Shown: positions 37,937 through 47,203, counted from the stretch's first letter. The stretch is DNA of 56,169 nt from CAYRVX01 sp964642165 (GCA_964642165.1 CAZXOC010000008.1:1-56169), one strand, 5' to 3'. A program made the numbers and translations. Notes: generated from the letters alone by a model not told the origin.

Positions 37937-38713
37937 ATGCAGAAGCCGCGTCGACATGAGCGGATCTACCTGTTGGCGGACGTCGCCGTCCAGCCCAACG
38001 ACAAGCGCCCGCAGCGTTTTGCGGCGGAGATGTTCAACATCTCCAAGTCCGGCGCGGCGGTCTTCAGCCGGCGGCACTTCACGCCCGGCGAGATCGTCGG
38101 CGTGGAGCTGAACCTGCCGACCGGCGCGGGACGCCGGCGCGCGTTCATGCTCTACGGGACGATCCGGCACGCGAAGGTCCAGCCGGAAGGCAACGTGCTC
38201 GGCATCGAGTTCGTCGTGGCGGAGGACGCCGGCGACTACGAGGACTTCGAGCGCTACATGGAGAAGCGCACGGACCTCGTCGGCGGGCGCCGCGGCGGGT
38301 TCACCCTCATCGAGGCGTGCATCGCCATGACCGTCATCTGCCTGCTGGTCACCATGGGCATCCCCCTCTACACGCGGGCGGTGGAGCAGTCCCGCCTCGA
38401 CGTGGCCTCGGCCAAGCTCCGGACGATCTGGTCCGCCCAGCGGGTCTACTGGCTGGAGCACCGCAGCTACGCCGGGGGGCTGGGGCCTCTCGATGCCATG
38501 GACCTGCTCGATCCCTCCGTCGTCGCCAGCCAGGGCTCGCCGGACGCCGTCTACGTCTACCAGTTGATCTACGCCGACGAGGATTCCTTCCTGGCCCGCG
38601 CTGCCCGCAACGGCAGCACCAGTTGGACCGGGCAGATCGAGATCGACGAGGTCGGCAGCATGACGGGCCTCGTCAACGGCCCGAACGGCCAGCAGCTCGC
38701 CCCGACGCCGTGA
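37937..38713 (+). CDS. PilZ domain fused to a type IV pilin-like domain
   Basis: The 258-residue product begins with a PilZ domain (RRHERIYLLADV for RxxxR; NISKSGAAVF for NxSxxG), residues about 5-105. This is followed directly by a prepilin signal GRRGGFTLIEACIAM near residue 118 and a pilin helix. Glu5 of the mature pilin is present. The globular part has EQSRLDVASAKLRTIWSAQR and a GSxTGLVNG-like end. If the whole protein is made, the leader removed by prepilin peptidase would contain an entire c-di-GMP-binding domain. An in-frame ATG (MEKRTDLVGG) near residue 109 could start the pilin alone but lacks a good ribosome-binding site. The ATG at 37937 has GGAGG 8 bases upstream. Confidence 0.87.
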   Translation: MQKPRRHERIYLLADVAVQPNDKRPQRFAAEMFNISKSGAAVFSRRHFTPGEIVGVELNLPTGAGRRRAFMLYGTIRHAKVQPEGNVLGIEFVVAEDAGDYEDFERYMEKRTDLVGGRRGGFTLIEACIAMTVICLLVTMGIPLYTRAVEQSRLDVASAKLRTIWSAQRVYWLEHRSYAGGLGPLDAMDLLDPSVVASQGSPDAVYVYQLIYADEDSFLARAARNGSTSWTGQIEIDEVGSMTGLVNGPNGQQLAPTP

Positions 38714-38746
38714 GTCGGGGCGCCGACAACGCGGGAGGGCAGCGCT

Positions 38747-39145
38747 GTGGACAGTGGCTTCGGGAAGGACGCGCCCGGCGACAGGCCGTTTTCCGGCCGG
38801 CGGCGCCCGCGCGCGGGCTTCACCTTCCTGGAGCTCCAGGTGGCGCTGACGGTCCTGATGGCCGGGCTGTTCAGCATGGTCTGGCTGCTGACCGTCCAGA
38901 GCCGCCAGATGGGCCGCGCCGAGGCGTGGTGCCGGCCCGATCCGACCTACTACGTCGTCAGTCACACGAGCATGTGGCTGCGCAAGTTCGAGGCCGCCGC
39001 CGAACTGAAGAGCGAACCCGGCCAGGAGCCCTGGACGCCGCCCGTCTCGGGGACGAAGCAGTACGACGTCCTCGTCCAGACGTGCACCGAGGACGACGGC
39101 AACAGCATGACGCTCGACGTCCTGCTTCAGGACGCAGGGAGTTGA
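38747..39145 (+). CDS. Minor pseudopilin, GspI/PilV-like
   Basis: The 132-residue prepilin starts at a GTG (GGGAGGG upstream). It has a long charged leader, then AGFTFLELQVALTVLMAGL, a prepilin cleavage site with Glu5 and an amphipathic helix. The short C-terminal domain has WLRKFEAAAELK and VLVQTCTEDD. Its position among minor pseudopilins suggests a tip component. The next start follows its stop by one base. Confidence 0.82.
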   Translation: MDSGFGKDAPGDRPFSGRRRPRAGFTFLELQVALTVLMAGLFSMVWLLTVQSRQMGRAEAWCRPDPTYYVVSHTSMWLRKFEAAAELKSEPGQEPWTPPVSGTKQYDVLVQTCTEDDGNSMTLDVLLQDAGS

Positions 39146-39146
39146 C

Positions 39147-39641
39147 ATGATCGCGGCGCGGAGCCGTGGGCAATCCGGCTTCACCTTGTTGGAGCTGCTT
39201 ATCGCGGCGACCCTCTCCGTGGTCCTGACCCTGATCACCGCGCACTTCTGGAGCTACTTCTCCAGGCAGTTGACCGACCTGAACGCCCGCGCCCGGGTGG
39301 CCCAGGAACTCCGCCTCGCCGTCAACAGCATCCGCCGGGACATGGGCCCGGCCGTCGGCGCCACGGCCGTCGATACCGACCAGATGCTCCTCTGTCTGGA
39401 CGGGGGCGACGTGCCCAACGGCACGGCCGAGTGGGGCGACCCCGACACGCTCGTGACCTACGCCCTGGTGGGGGGGCAGCTCGTTCGCCAGGACGCCTCG
39501 GCGGGCACGGTGGTCGTCGTGGCCGACCACGTCGCGGACTTCACCGCCCAGGACCTCACCGAGTCGCTTCGCCAGATGACCGTCACCGTCACCCGGGACG
39601 ACATCTCCCGGCAGGTGACGCTGCTGTGGAGCAAGCCGTGA
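39147..39641 (+). CDS. Minor pseudopilin, GspJ/PilW-like
   Basis: The 164-residue prepilin has leader MIAARSRGQSG, then FTLLELLIAATLSVVLTLIT with Glu5. The remainder, with LRLAVNSIRRDMGPAVG and DDISRQVTLLWS, resembles GspJ/PilW minor pilins (QxLRxAVNxIxRDxxxA pattern). Its stop overlaps the next GTG start. Confidence 0.85.
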   Translation: MIAARSRGQSGFTLLELLIAATLSVVLTLITAHFWSYFSRQLTDLNARARVAQELRLAVNSIRRDMGPAVGATAVDTDQMLLCLDGGDVPNGTAEWGDPDTLVTYALVGGQLVRQDASAGTVVVVADHVADFTAQDLTESLRQMTVTVTRDDISRQVTLLWSKP

Positions 39642-40015
39642 CCGCGCGACCCCGACGCACCGGCCACGCCCTCGTCGGCACGATGATCTTCCTCGTGCTG
39701 AGCATGCTCCTGTGGACGGCGTCGTACCAGCAGGCCGCCTCTCAGCTTCGCGTGGAGAGCGCCCTGCGGCTCCGCACGGAGCGCGCCGACCGGGTCAAGA
39801 AGGCCGCCGCCTGGAGCCTGGACCTGCTGGAGACGGGCGAGCCGCCGCTGACGCCCGGCCTGTCGCACCGATGCCGCGTGGTCCTCGACGGGCAGACCTA
39901 CCTCGTGACCTACCTGCGGACGGCCGGCGACCCGCTGACCTACGTCCTCGACATCGAGCTGAAGGACCCGAACTACGTCGACTACCCCCTCGCCCCGAAC
40001 TCCTTCGGGACGTGA
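39638..40015 (+). CDS. Minor pseudopilin-associated membrane protein, GspK/PilX-position
   Basis: The 125-residue protein starts at the GTG in a GTGA overlap. It has one N-terminal hydrophobic helix (ALVGTMIFLVLSMLLWTASY) preceded by basic residues, as in PilX/GspK-like proteins, but without the GFTLxE cleavage pattern (GHALVGTM instead). The soluble part is short. It is the last gene of the pilus run. Role by position only. Confidence 0.7.
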   Translation: MTARPRRTGHALVGTMIFLVLSMLLWTASYQQAASQLRVESALRLRTERADRVKKAAAWSLDLLETGEPPLTPGLSHRCRVVLDGQTYLVTYLRTAGDPLTYVLDIELKDPNYVDYPLAPNSFGT

Positions 40016-40045
40016 GGAGGGCGCCCCGGCCTGCGGGCGACGGGA

Positions 40046-41407
40046 TCAGCCGCTGCCGACCCGCCCCACGCGCGGTGCCCGCCGCGCCAACTGGAACAGG
40101 TACCGCACTCGGGCGGAGTACGTGCCCCACACGCGCAGCCGCGCGTCGTCCCGGCGGGCCTCCGGCGCCAGCCAGAGGTCGCCCTGCGCCTCCCGCGATT
40201 CGCAGAAACGCCGCGCCTGCTCGATCGAGCACGCCGAATCGCTCTCGCCCTGGACCAGCAGGAACGGGCGCGGCGCGAAGCCGTCCACCGTCGCCTCGAG
40301 CCCGGCGCCGAACAGGTCGCGCCCGATCGCCATCGAGGCGAACAGCAGCGAGGCCCGGCGGACGTAGGGGCCCAGGAGGCCCGGCAGCCGGGCGATGCCC
40401 CGCCTCAGGATGCAGCCCTCGCCCGAGAACGGGTTGTCGAGGATGACGGCCTCGATGCGCCGGTCCCTCGCGGCGGCGAAGGCGACGGCCCCCGCCCCCT
40501 CCGCCACGCCGAGTGCGAAGACGTGTCGGCTCTGCCTCGGCCGGCACCACTTCAGGTACCGCGCCGCGCCGAGGACGGCTTGGGCTTCCGTGCTGCCCAG
40601 GCCGCGCACCCGCCCCCGGGTGCCCGTCGGGCCCAGGAAATCGAAGAACAGCACGTTGTATCCGGCGCGCCGGACCATCTCGACGTACCCGAGCGTCGAG
40701 GCCCGCCACTGCATGCGCCCGGGCACCAGGACCACCGTGGCGTCGGAGTCGCCCCCCGCGGCCGGCACGTACCAGCCCGAAACGGCGCCGCCGTCGGCGC
40801 CCGTGAACCGGACGGCCCGGCACGCCGGGCCCAACTGCACGTTCGGATCGGTGTCGTCGAGGACCCGCAGCGAGTGGGTCAGGAGCGTCCCCGCCATGTA
40901 CGGCGCCGCAACGGCCAGCACGACGGCCATGCGCAGCAGGGCCCGCAGCACGTACAGCCGCCGCGGCGCCGAGGCGGGTCCGCTCAGCCCCAGCCCGATC
41001 GAAACCAGCTTCTTCACCCCGTGATCCAGCAGCGCGACGATCAGCCCCATCGACGCCAGGAAGCAGGTCGCCACGGGAACTTCGGTCCAGTGGAAGCGCA
41101 GGTGCGGGCTCGTCCGCGTCAGGGCGACCTGGCAGGCGACCACCAGCGCCGACGGCGCGGCCAGGTAGACGATGTGGCGCAGCCGCAGGCGGCTCAGCAG
41201 CGCCGGTCGCAGCAGGACCGCGTACGCGAGGACGACCGGCGCCGCCGTCATGTGCACGATGCCCCAGGGCGAGGCGCACCACCGCGCCGCCGCCGCCAGC
41301 GCGGCGCCCGCCGCCGCGAGGAACACCACGCGCCGAACGCCAACCGGTGTGCGGAACACGCCTGCTCCCTCCGTCACGCCTCCCACGAGGCCGTTCCCTC
41401 CTGTCAT
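40046..41407 (-). CDS. Membrane-anchored alpha/beta hydrolase fold, catalytic Ser replaced
   Basis: About 200 N-terminal residues form several hydrophobic segments. The C-terminal ~250 residues read as an alpha/beta hydrolase (VVLVPGRMQWRAS oxyanion strand, FFDFLGPTGTRG, LVQGESDSACS for the acid residue). The nucleophile elbow is GVAEGAGA instead of G-x-S-x-G, and no clear catalytic His follows in EARRDDARLR. The protein may therefore be a non-catalytic relative. The start is uncertain: the ATG at 41407 (453 residues) or a GTG about 24 bases further in, which has a better ribosome-binding site. Confidence 0.75.
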   Translation of the reverse strand: MTGGNGLVGGVTEGAGVFRTPVGVRRVVFLAAAGAALAAAARWCASPWGIVHMTAAPVVLAYAVLLRPALLSRLRLRHIVYLAAPSALVVACQVALTRTSPHLRFHWTEVPVATCFLASMGLIVALLDHGVKKLVSIGLGLSGPASAPRRLYVLRALLRMAVVLAVAAPYMAGTLLTHSLRVLDDTDPNVQLGPACRAVRFTGADGGAVSGWYVPAAGGDSDATVVLVPGRMQWRASTLGYVEMVRRAGYNVLFFDFLGPTGTRGRVRGLGSTEAQAVLGAARYLKWCRPRQSRHVFALGVAEGAGAVAFAAARDRRIEAVILDNPFSGEGCILRRGIARLPGLLGPYVRRASLLFASMAIGRDLFGAGLEATVDGFAPRPFLLVQGESDSACSIEQARRFCESREAQGDLWLAPEARRDDARLRVWGTYSARVRYLFQLARRAPRVGRVGSG

Positions 41408-41469
41408 CGAGGTCGACTGCAACCCCTTTTGTACCACGGGCCGGCGAATCCGTCAATCGGCGCGGACGC

Positions 41470-42309
41470 TCACAGCCGGCGTTCCATGCCCTGATGGACG
41501 GCGAAGCACTCCGTGCCGGCGTCCCGCGCGGCGAGCAGCTCGCCGCAGGCGGCGACGATCTCGTCCACCTGGTCGTCCGACCGGTCCTGGTTGTGGTGGA
41601 ACAGCCCCAGCGCCCGGACCTCGGCCGCCAGCGCCAGCTCCGCCGCGTCGGCGTACGTGGAGTGCCCCCACGCTCGCGTGTGCCGGTACTCCTCCGGCGT
41701 GAACTCCGCGTCGTGGATCAGCAGGTCCGCCGCCCGGCAGAACCGCACGTAGTCGTCGAACGTGCCCCCGTCCTCGTGGCGGTACCGCAGCTCGTTGTCC
41801 GTCAGGAAGACCAGCGACCGCCCGTCCTCCTCGAAGCGGTACCCGAGCGCCTTGTTGGGATGGCTCGCGTGCGTCGGGGTGATCGACAGCCCGCCCACCG
41901 AGAACGTCTCCTCGCAGTCGGCGTGGAACACCACCTCCGCGTGCACGTCCTCCAGCGGCACGGGGAAGTTCGGCGGCGACATCGTCTGGGAGATCATCTC
42001 CTTGATCGAGGACTGGGCGCACGGGCAGCCGAATACCTCGATGCGCCAGGAGTCGCGGTACAAGGGCCCGAAGAACGGGAACCCCAGCAGGTGGTCCCAG
42101 TGCGCGTGGGTGAAGAGCATCCGCACCCGGCGGGTCTCCTCCGTCAGGAGCTGCTTGCCCAGCCTGCGGATCCCCGAGCCGGCGTCGACGACGATCACGT
42201 CGCCGGAGCGGTTCCACAGCTCCAGGCACGTCGTGTCCCCGCCGTAGCGCAGGTACTCCGGTCCCGAGACGGGTATCGAGCCTCGAGCGCCCCAGCAGCG
42301 AATCCGCAT
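41470..42309 (-). CDS. Metallo-beta-lactamase-fold hydrolase (phosphoribosyl-cyclic-phosphodiesterase-like)
   Basis: The 279-residue cytoplasmic protein starts at the ATG at 42309. It begins MRIRCWGARGSIPVSGPEY, a start shared with PhnP-like and RNase Z-like MBL proteins. Metal ligands lie in LFTHAHWDHLLG (HxHxDH), HASHPN, IHDAEF and GLFHHNQDRSD. All expected metal ligands are visible, so it is likely an active phosphodiesterase or similar. Its substrate is unclear. It lies 62 bases beyond the hydrolase start. Confidence 0.88.
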   Translation of the reverse strand: MRIRCWGARGSIPVSGPEYLRYGGDTTCLELWNRSGDVIVVDAGSGIRRLGKQLLTEETRRVRMLFTHAHWDHLLGFPFFGPLYRDSWRIEVFGCPCAQSSIKEMISQTMSPPNFPVPLEDVHAEVVFHADCEETFSVGGLSITPTHASHPNKALGYRFEEDGRSLVFLTDNELRYRHEDGGTFDDYVRFCRAADLLIHDAEFTPEEYRHTRAWGHSTYADAAELALAAEVRALGLFHHNQDRSDDQVDEIVAACGELLAARDAGTECFAVHQGMERRL

Positions 42310-42414
42310 CGACCTTCTCCTTGCACCGGGCCCGGCCCGGCGCACGTCTCGCCGGAGCACCTCGGGCCACCGGTCCATCGTAGCCGGGCACGCGCCGTCC
42401 GGCAACCGCGGGAC

Positions 42415-43779
42415 TCAACCGCCGGGCGCGCGGCCCGGCGCCGCCGCCAGCCGCCGCAGGCGCCTCGCCGTGGCGACCAGCGCCCGGACGTTGTGGTAGG
42501 CCGCCTTCCAGACGTTCGCCTTGCCGTCGCTGAGGACCCGCCCGTCCGGCGTGGTCGTGGCGTGCCACCCGCCGTGGCGGTGATCCACCATGTGCTCGTC
42601 GATGAACCGCCACTGCTGGACGAACGCCCGCCAGTAGCGGCTCGTCTCGTCGCCGAAGTGCTCGTGCATCAGCAGCAGGACGTGGAGCCCCTCGGCCTGC
42701 ACCCACCAGGACTTCCGGCGGTCGTGGTCCGCCGACGTCGCCGTGCCCTCGTAGAAGAACCCGCCGTGCTCGGTGTCCCAGCCGTATTCCAGCGAGTGGT
42801 CCACCAGGTTGCTGATCACCGCCAGCGTCCGCGGGTCGGCCGCCTCGCCGAGGGCCTCCGCCGCCTCCAGCAGCAGGAAGGCCGTCTCCACGTCGTGCCC
42901 GAACGAGTCGCCGTACGGCAGCGGGCGCCAGTCCGGCGTGAAGTACTGGTTCAGGCATCCCGGCTCGACCGCGATCCGGTCGCGAACCACCGACAGCATC
43001 TCCGCCAGACGCGCCCGGAGCTGCGCGTCCGGCCAGACGCCGTACAGCTCCGTCAGCGCCTCGAGCATGTGGATGTGGGCGTTCATCGACTTGTACCCGT
43101 ACAGCGTGCCGATCGCGCTGCGGCGCCGGGCGACGGGGCGGTCCGGATCGGCCAGGATCGGCCGCCCGTCACGCGTCAGCGACTCGAAGTACCCCCCGTG
43201 GGCGACGTCGTGGGCGTGCTGCTCCCACCACCGGTAGGCCTTGACGGCCAGCAGCACCGTGCTCTCGTCGCGCGTGGCGCGGTAGGCCCTCGCCAGGGCG
43301 TAGATGCCGAACGCGTTGCCGTAGAGCAGCTTCTGCCGGGCGTCCGGCATCGGCTGGGCGAACGTCTCCGGCAGGGCCCAGTAGAACCCGCCGTGCTCGC
43401 CGTCCCACAGCTTCGCGCCCAGGTAGTGCACGCCGTGGCGGACGATCGGCAGGTACGTCTTCGCCAGCTTGGGATGCTCGACCGCGATCGTCGCCGCCAC
43501 CCACGTCTGCCGGGCCTGGTAGACGACGGACTTGGGGTTCTCCCTGCCGCGCCGCCACCGGCGACCGAAGTTCGCGTAGAAGCCCCCGGCCGGGTCCACG
43601 CACCGCGGAAACCACGCCGGCAGGACGTTGCTCAGCAGGTGCCCCTCGACGTCGTCGGCCAACCGCCGGTACGTCTCGACGGTCGGCGCCGCGGGATGCG
43701 CCGTTCGCGCCGGCGGCAGCGCGCAGCCGCCCGCCACCATCGCCAGGGCCGCCAGCATCGCCCTTCGAAGTGCTGCCAT
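42415..43779 (-). CDS. Secreted AGE-family (N-acylglucosamine/cellobiose) 2-epimerase-like lipoprotein
   Basis: The 454-residue product begins with a lipoprotein signal (ALAMVAGGC). The mature part is an (alpha/alpha)6 barrel of the AGE family: QARQTWVAATI, GAKLWDGEHGGFYWAL, YGNAFGIYALARAYR, NAHIHMLEALTELY, GHDVETAFLLLEAAEAL and KSWWVQAEGLHVLLLMHEHF, with the family histidines in the last three. Epimerases of this type convert sugar residues; bacterial secreted forms may act on mannose, cellobiose or similar. Placement in the envelope is unusual for an epimerase and suggests work on imported or surface glycans. Confidence 0.85.
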   Translation of the reverse strand: MAALRRAMLAALAMVAGGCALPPARTAHPAAPTVETYRRLADDVEGHLLSNVLPAWFPRCVDPAGGFYANFGRRWRRGRENPKSVVYQARQTWVAATIAVEHPKLAKTYLPIVRHGVHYLGAKLWDGEHGGFYWALPETFAQPMPDARQKLLYGNAFGIYALARAYRATRDESTVLLAVKAYRWWEQHAHDVAHGGYFESLTRDGRPILADPDRPVARRRSAIGTLYGYKSMNAHIHMLEALTELYGVWPDAQLRARLAEMLSVVRDRIAVEPGCLNQYFTPDWRPLPYGDSFGHDVETAFLLLEAAEALGEAADPRTLAVISNLVDHSLEYGWDTEHGGFFYEGTATSADHDRRKSWWVQAEGLHVLLLMHEHFGDETSRYWRAFVQQWRFIDEHMVDHRHGGWHATTTPDGRVLSDGKANVWKAAYHNVRALVATARRLRRLAAAPGRAPGG

Positions 43780-43854
43780 GTCCCACCTCGCTTTCACGCC
43801 CGGCCATGATAGCCGTCCCGAACGCCGGCGCAAAGGCGGGGGGGCCGACGCGCC

Positions 43855-45513
43855 TTACGTGCCGCGGGCCCTCCTGCGGAGCACGCCGACCAGACCGCCC
43901 GCCGCCAGCAGGAGCAGCGTGGCGGGTTCGGGGACGCGTGCGGCGTACAGCTCCATCGCACCGGCCGGGCCGACGTCCGACAGGAAGACCACCGTCGAGC
44001 CGTCGGGGCTGAGCTCGAACTCGTAGATGAACGCGCCGGCCGGCAGCGGGTCGTTCAGGAGCATCGCCTCGCCGCCGGTCACGGGCACGGCGTACAGCGC
44101 GTCCAGGATGATGTCGTCGTCGTAGGCGCCCTCGCCGTACTGCGACCCGACGCCGAAGACGACGTGGCGCCCGTCCGCGGTGATGCGGAAGTCCTCCCGC
44201 ACGACCTGGCCGTCCTCGCCGCCGGGCGGGACGCAGAGGGGCAGGATCGCGCCCCCGTCGAGCCACGCGGCGTACAGCCCGTTCGTCGCCGACCCGCCGT
44301 GGCCGCCCACGCCGTACACCAGCCATTGGCTGTCGGGGGTGATGGCGAACGGCCAGACGTCGGCGAGGCTGCACGGATCGCTGAGGAGGCGCCCGACGCC
44401 GCCCCCGGGCGACGCGGCCCACAGGGCCCACGGCTGCCCCGCGCGGCGGCGGCCGCGGTAGACGATGAACCGGCCGTCGGGGGTGGCCTCGTACTCGTAG
44501 CCGACGCCCCCGCCGGACTCGAACGGGCCGCCGACCTTCTCCACCGTGCCCCCGTCGATGTGCGCGCTGTAGAGCTCGTACTTGCCGGCGACCTCCTCGT
44601 CCGCCCGGTAGACCACGGTACCGCTGTCCGGCGTGACGAGCATCGACTGGACCCGCCCGCCGTCGACCAGCGGGCCGCTGATCTTCCACGGCGTGCCCCC
44701 CGCCACCGGCACGCTGTAGAGCTCGTACGGATCGTGGTCGCCCAGGCGGGCCCGGTAGACGACGCGCCCGCTGTCCGGCGCGACGGCCCAGCCGGCAACC
44801 CACTCGTCTCCGCCCAGGAACGTGTGGAGGCGGAAGGCGGGGTCCGATCCGTCGATGGGCACGCTGAAGAGCGTGGGGGTCAGGTCGGTCTCCTGCGTGG
44901 CCTGGTAGATGACGCGCTGCCCGTCGGGCGTGATCTCGAACCTGCTGGAGTAGATGCTGCCCGAGCTGCCCATCGGCCCGTTGAGCACCACCGTCGCGGC
45001 GCTGCCGTCGATCGGCATGCTGAACAGCTCCTTGCGCCCCCCCGGGCCGAACGGGCCGCAGTAGACGATCCGCCGGCTGTCCGGCGAGACCCGGCAGCCG
45101 TACCACAAGCCGCCCGGCGGCGGGTCGACCAGCAGCCGCCACGTCCCGCCCGCGGCGGACGCGGCGTACAGCTTCCGGGCGCCGTCGCCGTCGGAGTCCG
45201 CGAAGGAAAGGAACTCCTCGCCGTCGGGCGTGAACATGCCGTCGCCGTAGCCCGACGGCACCGGGGGATGGAGCTTCACGGATGTCCCGCCCGCGATGGG
45301 CACGCTGAACACCTCGTAGACGTCGGGGTCGTCCCGGTTGGCCCGGTACGCCACGTGCCGCCCGTCGGGAGAGATCTGCCCGCCGCCCATCACCTCCGCG
45401 CCGTCCGGCAGCGGCGCGCTGAGTTTCCAGCTCCGCTGGGCCGGCGCCGCGGCAGGCCAGAGCAGCAGCACAACCAGCAGCATTCTCGGGGCTCCCTTGG
45501 GGTCTTGCGTCAT
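43855..45513 (-). CDS. Secreted TolB-like beta-propeller with PEP-CTERM sorting signal
   Basis: The 552-residue product has a signal peptide ending near AAPAQRS. Repeated propeller blades of about 45 residues share SPDGRHVAYRANRDD / TPDGQRVIYQATQE / TPDSGTVVYRADEE motifs (TolB/WD40-like PD40 repeats). The C-terminus is a PEP-CTERM signal: VPEPATLLLLAAGGLVG and a basic tail. Such proteins are sorted to the cell surface by exosortase-type systems. Translation may begin at 45513 (AGAGGGA upstream) or at an ATG at 45483. Confidence 0.9.
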   Translation of the reverse strand: MTQDPKGAPRMLLVVLLLWPAAAPAQRSWKLSAPLPDGAEVMGGGQISPDGRHVAYRANRDDPDVYEVFSVPIAGGTSVKLHPPVPSGYGDGMFTPDGEEFLSFADSDGDGARKLYAASAAGGTWRLLVDPPPGGLWYGCRVSPDSRRIVYCGPFGPGGRKELFSMPIDGSAATVVLNGPMGSSGSIYSSRFEITPDGQRVIYQATQETDLTPTLFSVPIDGSDPAFRLHTFLGGDEWVAGWAVAPDSGRVVYRARLGDHDPYELYSVPVAGGTPWKISGPLVDGGRVQSMLVTPDSGTVVYRADEEVAGKYELYSAHIDGGTVEKVGGPFESGGGVGYEYEATPDGRFIVYRGRRRAGQPWALWAASPGGGVGRLLSDPCSLADVWPFAITPDSQWLVYGVGGHGGSATNGLYAAWLDGGAILPLCVPPGGEDGQVVREDFRITADGRHVVFGVGSQYGEGAYDDDIILDALYAVPVTGGEAMLLNDPLPAGAFIYEFELSPDGSTVVFLSDVGPAGAMELYAARVPEPATLLLLAAGGLVGVLRRRARGT

Positions 45514-45969
45514 GCTCGTGTCCCTCTGTCTCGCCCACCCGTTCCCCGAAGCCGTCGGGCGGAAGGGCTTCGGGCCGCGGCGCCGCCCGGGAGGCCCGCC
45601 GCGGACACACAACGACCTCTGGCAGACGGGTGAGCGAGACCCCGCCCTGTCTCCTCCGTTGAACCGTGGCCCGGCGAACCGCGCCGACGTGCACAACCCA
45701 TGCATTCTACCGCGCGGGCTGCCGCCAGGAAACCACGAACCGCCGTTCGTGAACGGAGCATTTGACGGGAAAGCCGCAGATGGGGTCGGCGAGGCGGGGC
45801 GGGAAATGGGAAACGGCGGCGGGTACGCCCCGGCCGCTGACCGGTTCAACGTGATGAGCTTCGACCCGCTGGGGACCGCCTCCGTGCGGCTGGAGACGTC
45901 GTGCCGGAAGCGCCGCTCCACGGGGCGGGCGGAAGCGGCGACCGAACGTCGAGCCAGGGAGAGCGACGA
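45514..45969. other. Divergent intergenic region
   Basis: About 456 bases between the PEP-CTERM gene (leftward) and the metallophosphoesterase gene (rightward). I see no gene, RNA or repeat. Both promoters should lie here but no consensus boxes stand out. Confidence 0.5.
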
Positions 45970-47127
45970 ATGAGCAGGATGGTGCACTGGGCGGTTTGGC
46001 GGCTGTGCGTGGCCGCGGTCCTGAGCGCGGGGCAGGTCGCGGCGGCGCGGCCGGCGGCCTCCCAGCCGGCGCGCCGGCGGAACGTCACGTTCCTGTCCAC
46101 CTCGGACCCGCACTACAAGGCGTTCGAGGCCCAGGACTGGAACCTCGCCGACCGCCAGACCATCGAGGAGATGAACCGCGTCGCCTCGCTGCGCTGGCCG
46201 GCCCGGCTGGGCGGGGACGCCATCGAGCGCCCGTGGGGCGCGGTCGTGCTGGGAGACTGCATCGACGACGGCGACCGGGTGCGCGGCGGCAGGGACTACA
46301 CGGCCGCCCAGTACAAGGCGTTCGTCGCGGACTTCGGGCTCGACGGGACGGACGGCCTGCTGAAGTACCGCGTCTTCGAGGGATGGGGCAACCACGACGG
46401 TCCCCCGGCCGGCACGGGCCGAAGCAGCGTCTCCTTCCGGGCCGAGCTCAAGAAGCGCAACGCCGTCCGCAAGGCCAGGGGCTGGCTCGCCGGGCTGTCG
46501 GACAACGGCCTGCACTACTCGTGGGACTGGGATGACGTCCACTTCGTGCAGTTGAACATCTACCCGGCCGATCGGCAGAACCCGAAGGTCCGCTACAACC
46601 CCAGATGGCACGACCCGCAGGGCGCCCTGTCGTTCCTGAAGCGGGACCTGGCGCGGTGCGTGGGCGCCGGCGGGCGGCCGGTCGTGCTGATGAGCCACTG
46701 CGGCTTCGATACCGACTGGTGGCACGCGGACGACTGGAAGGCCGCCTACGACGCAGCCAAGGCCTACAACGTGGTCCTCTACCTCTACGGGCACTCGGGC
46801 ACGGGCGTGCGCGACTGGGCCCCCGAGGGGCGAACGAAAAAGTGGACCTGCATCAACGACGGCCAGACGACCTCGGGATTCTTCGTCATCCAGATCGTCG
46901 GCGACCGGATCCGGGCGGCCTACCGCCGCAAGGAGGGCCAGAAGATCATCAAGAACGCGGATGGGTCGTTCACGCCGCGGTGGCCCGGCCGGTGGTGCTG
47001 GCGATTCCCGCTGGACAGGAAGATCCCGGCCCCCCTTTCGGCCGCGCGCCCGCCGGCGACGAAGCCCGCCGACGCGCCGAACGCCTCGCCCGGTGCGCCA
47101 GCCAACGCCGCCCGCAGCAGTCCCTGA
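45970..47127 (+). CDS. Secreted calcineurin-like metallophosphoesterase
   Basis: The 385-residue protein starts at 45970 (AGGGAG upstream) with a signal peptide ending near VAAARPAAS. All blocks of the calcineurin phosphoesterase fold are present: STSDPHYK (DxH), VVLGDCIDDGD (GDxxD), GWGNHDG (GNHD), LMSHCGFD and YLYGHSGTG (GHxH-like). The metal ligands are kept, so catalysis is expected, on phosphomonoesters or diesters at the envelope. The C-terminus is a Pro/Ala-rich tail with no extra domain. Confidence 0.92.
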   Translation: MSRMVHWAVWRLCVAAVLSAGQVAAARPAASQPARRRNVTFLSTSDPHYKAFEAQDWNLADRQTIEEMNRVASLRWPARLGGDAIERPWGAVVLGDCIDDGDRVRGGRDYTAAQYKAFVADFGLDGTDGLLKYRVFEGWGNHDGPPAGTGRSSVSFRAELKKRNAVRKARGWLAGLSDNGLHYSWDWDDVHFVQLNIYPADRQNPKVRYNPRWHDPQGALSFLKRDLARCVGAGGRPVVLMSHCGFDTDWWHADDWKAAYDAAKAYNVVLYLYGHSGTGVRDWAPEGRTKKWTCINDGQTTSGFFVIQIVGDRIRAAYRRKEGQKIIKNADGSFTPRWPGRWCWRFPLDRKIPAPLSAARPPATKPADAPNASPGAPANAARSSP

Positions 47128-47137
47128 GGACAAACGA

Positions 47138-47203
47138 GGTCAGGCCAGAATGCCGTAGGACGAGCGGAATCGGCGTCGGAAAGCAGCCTGACCCCGCTCC
47201 GTG
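47138..47203. repeat. Interspersed palindromic repeat, copy 1
   Basis: GGTCAGGC (47138-47145) and its complement GCCTGACC (47186-47193) flank about 40 bases, and the right arm continues as CCGCTCC. The same right arm (GCCTGACCCCGCTCC) and arrangement occur at 51761-51813. It lies between two convergent genes, a usual place for REP-like elements. Confidence 0.6.

Noticed and set aside
45514..47133. Minus-strand extension of the PEP-CTERM gene up to 47133
   Set aside because: The extension lies opposite the metallophosphoesterase gene, has no signal peptide at its start and is Arg/Val-rich shadow sequence.
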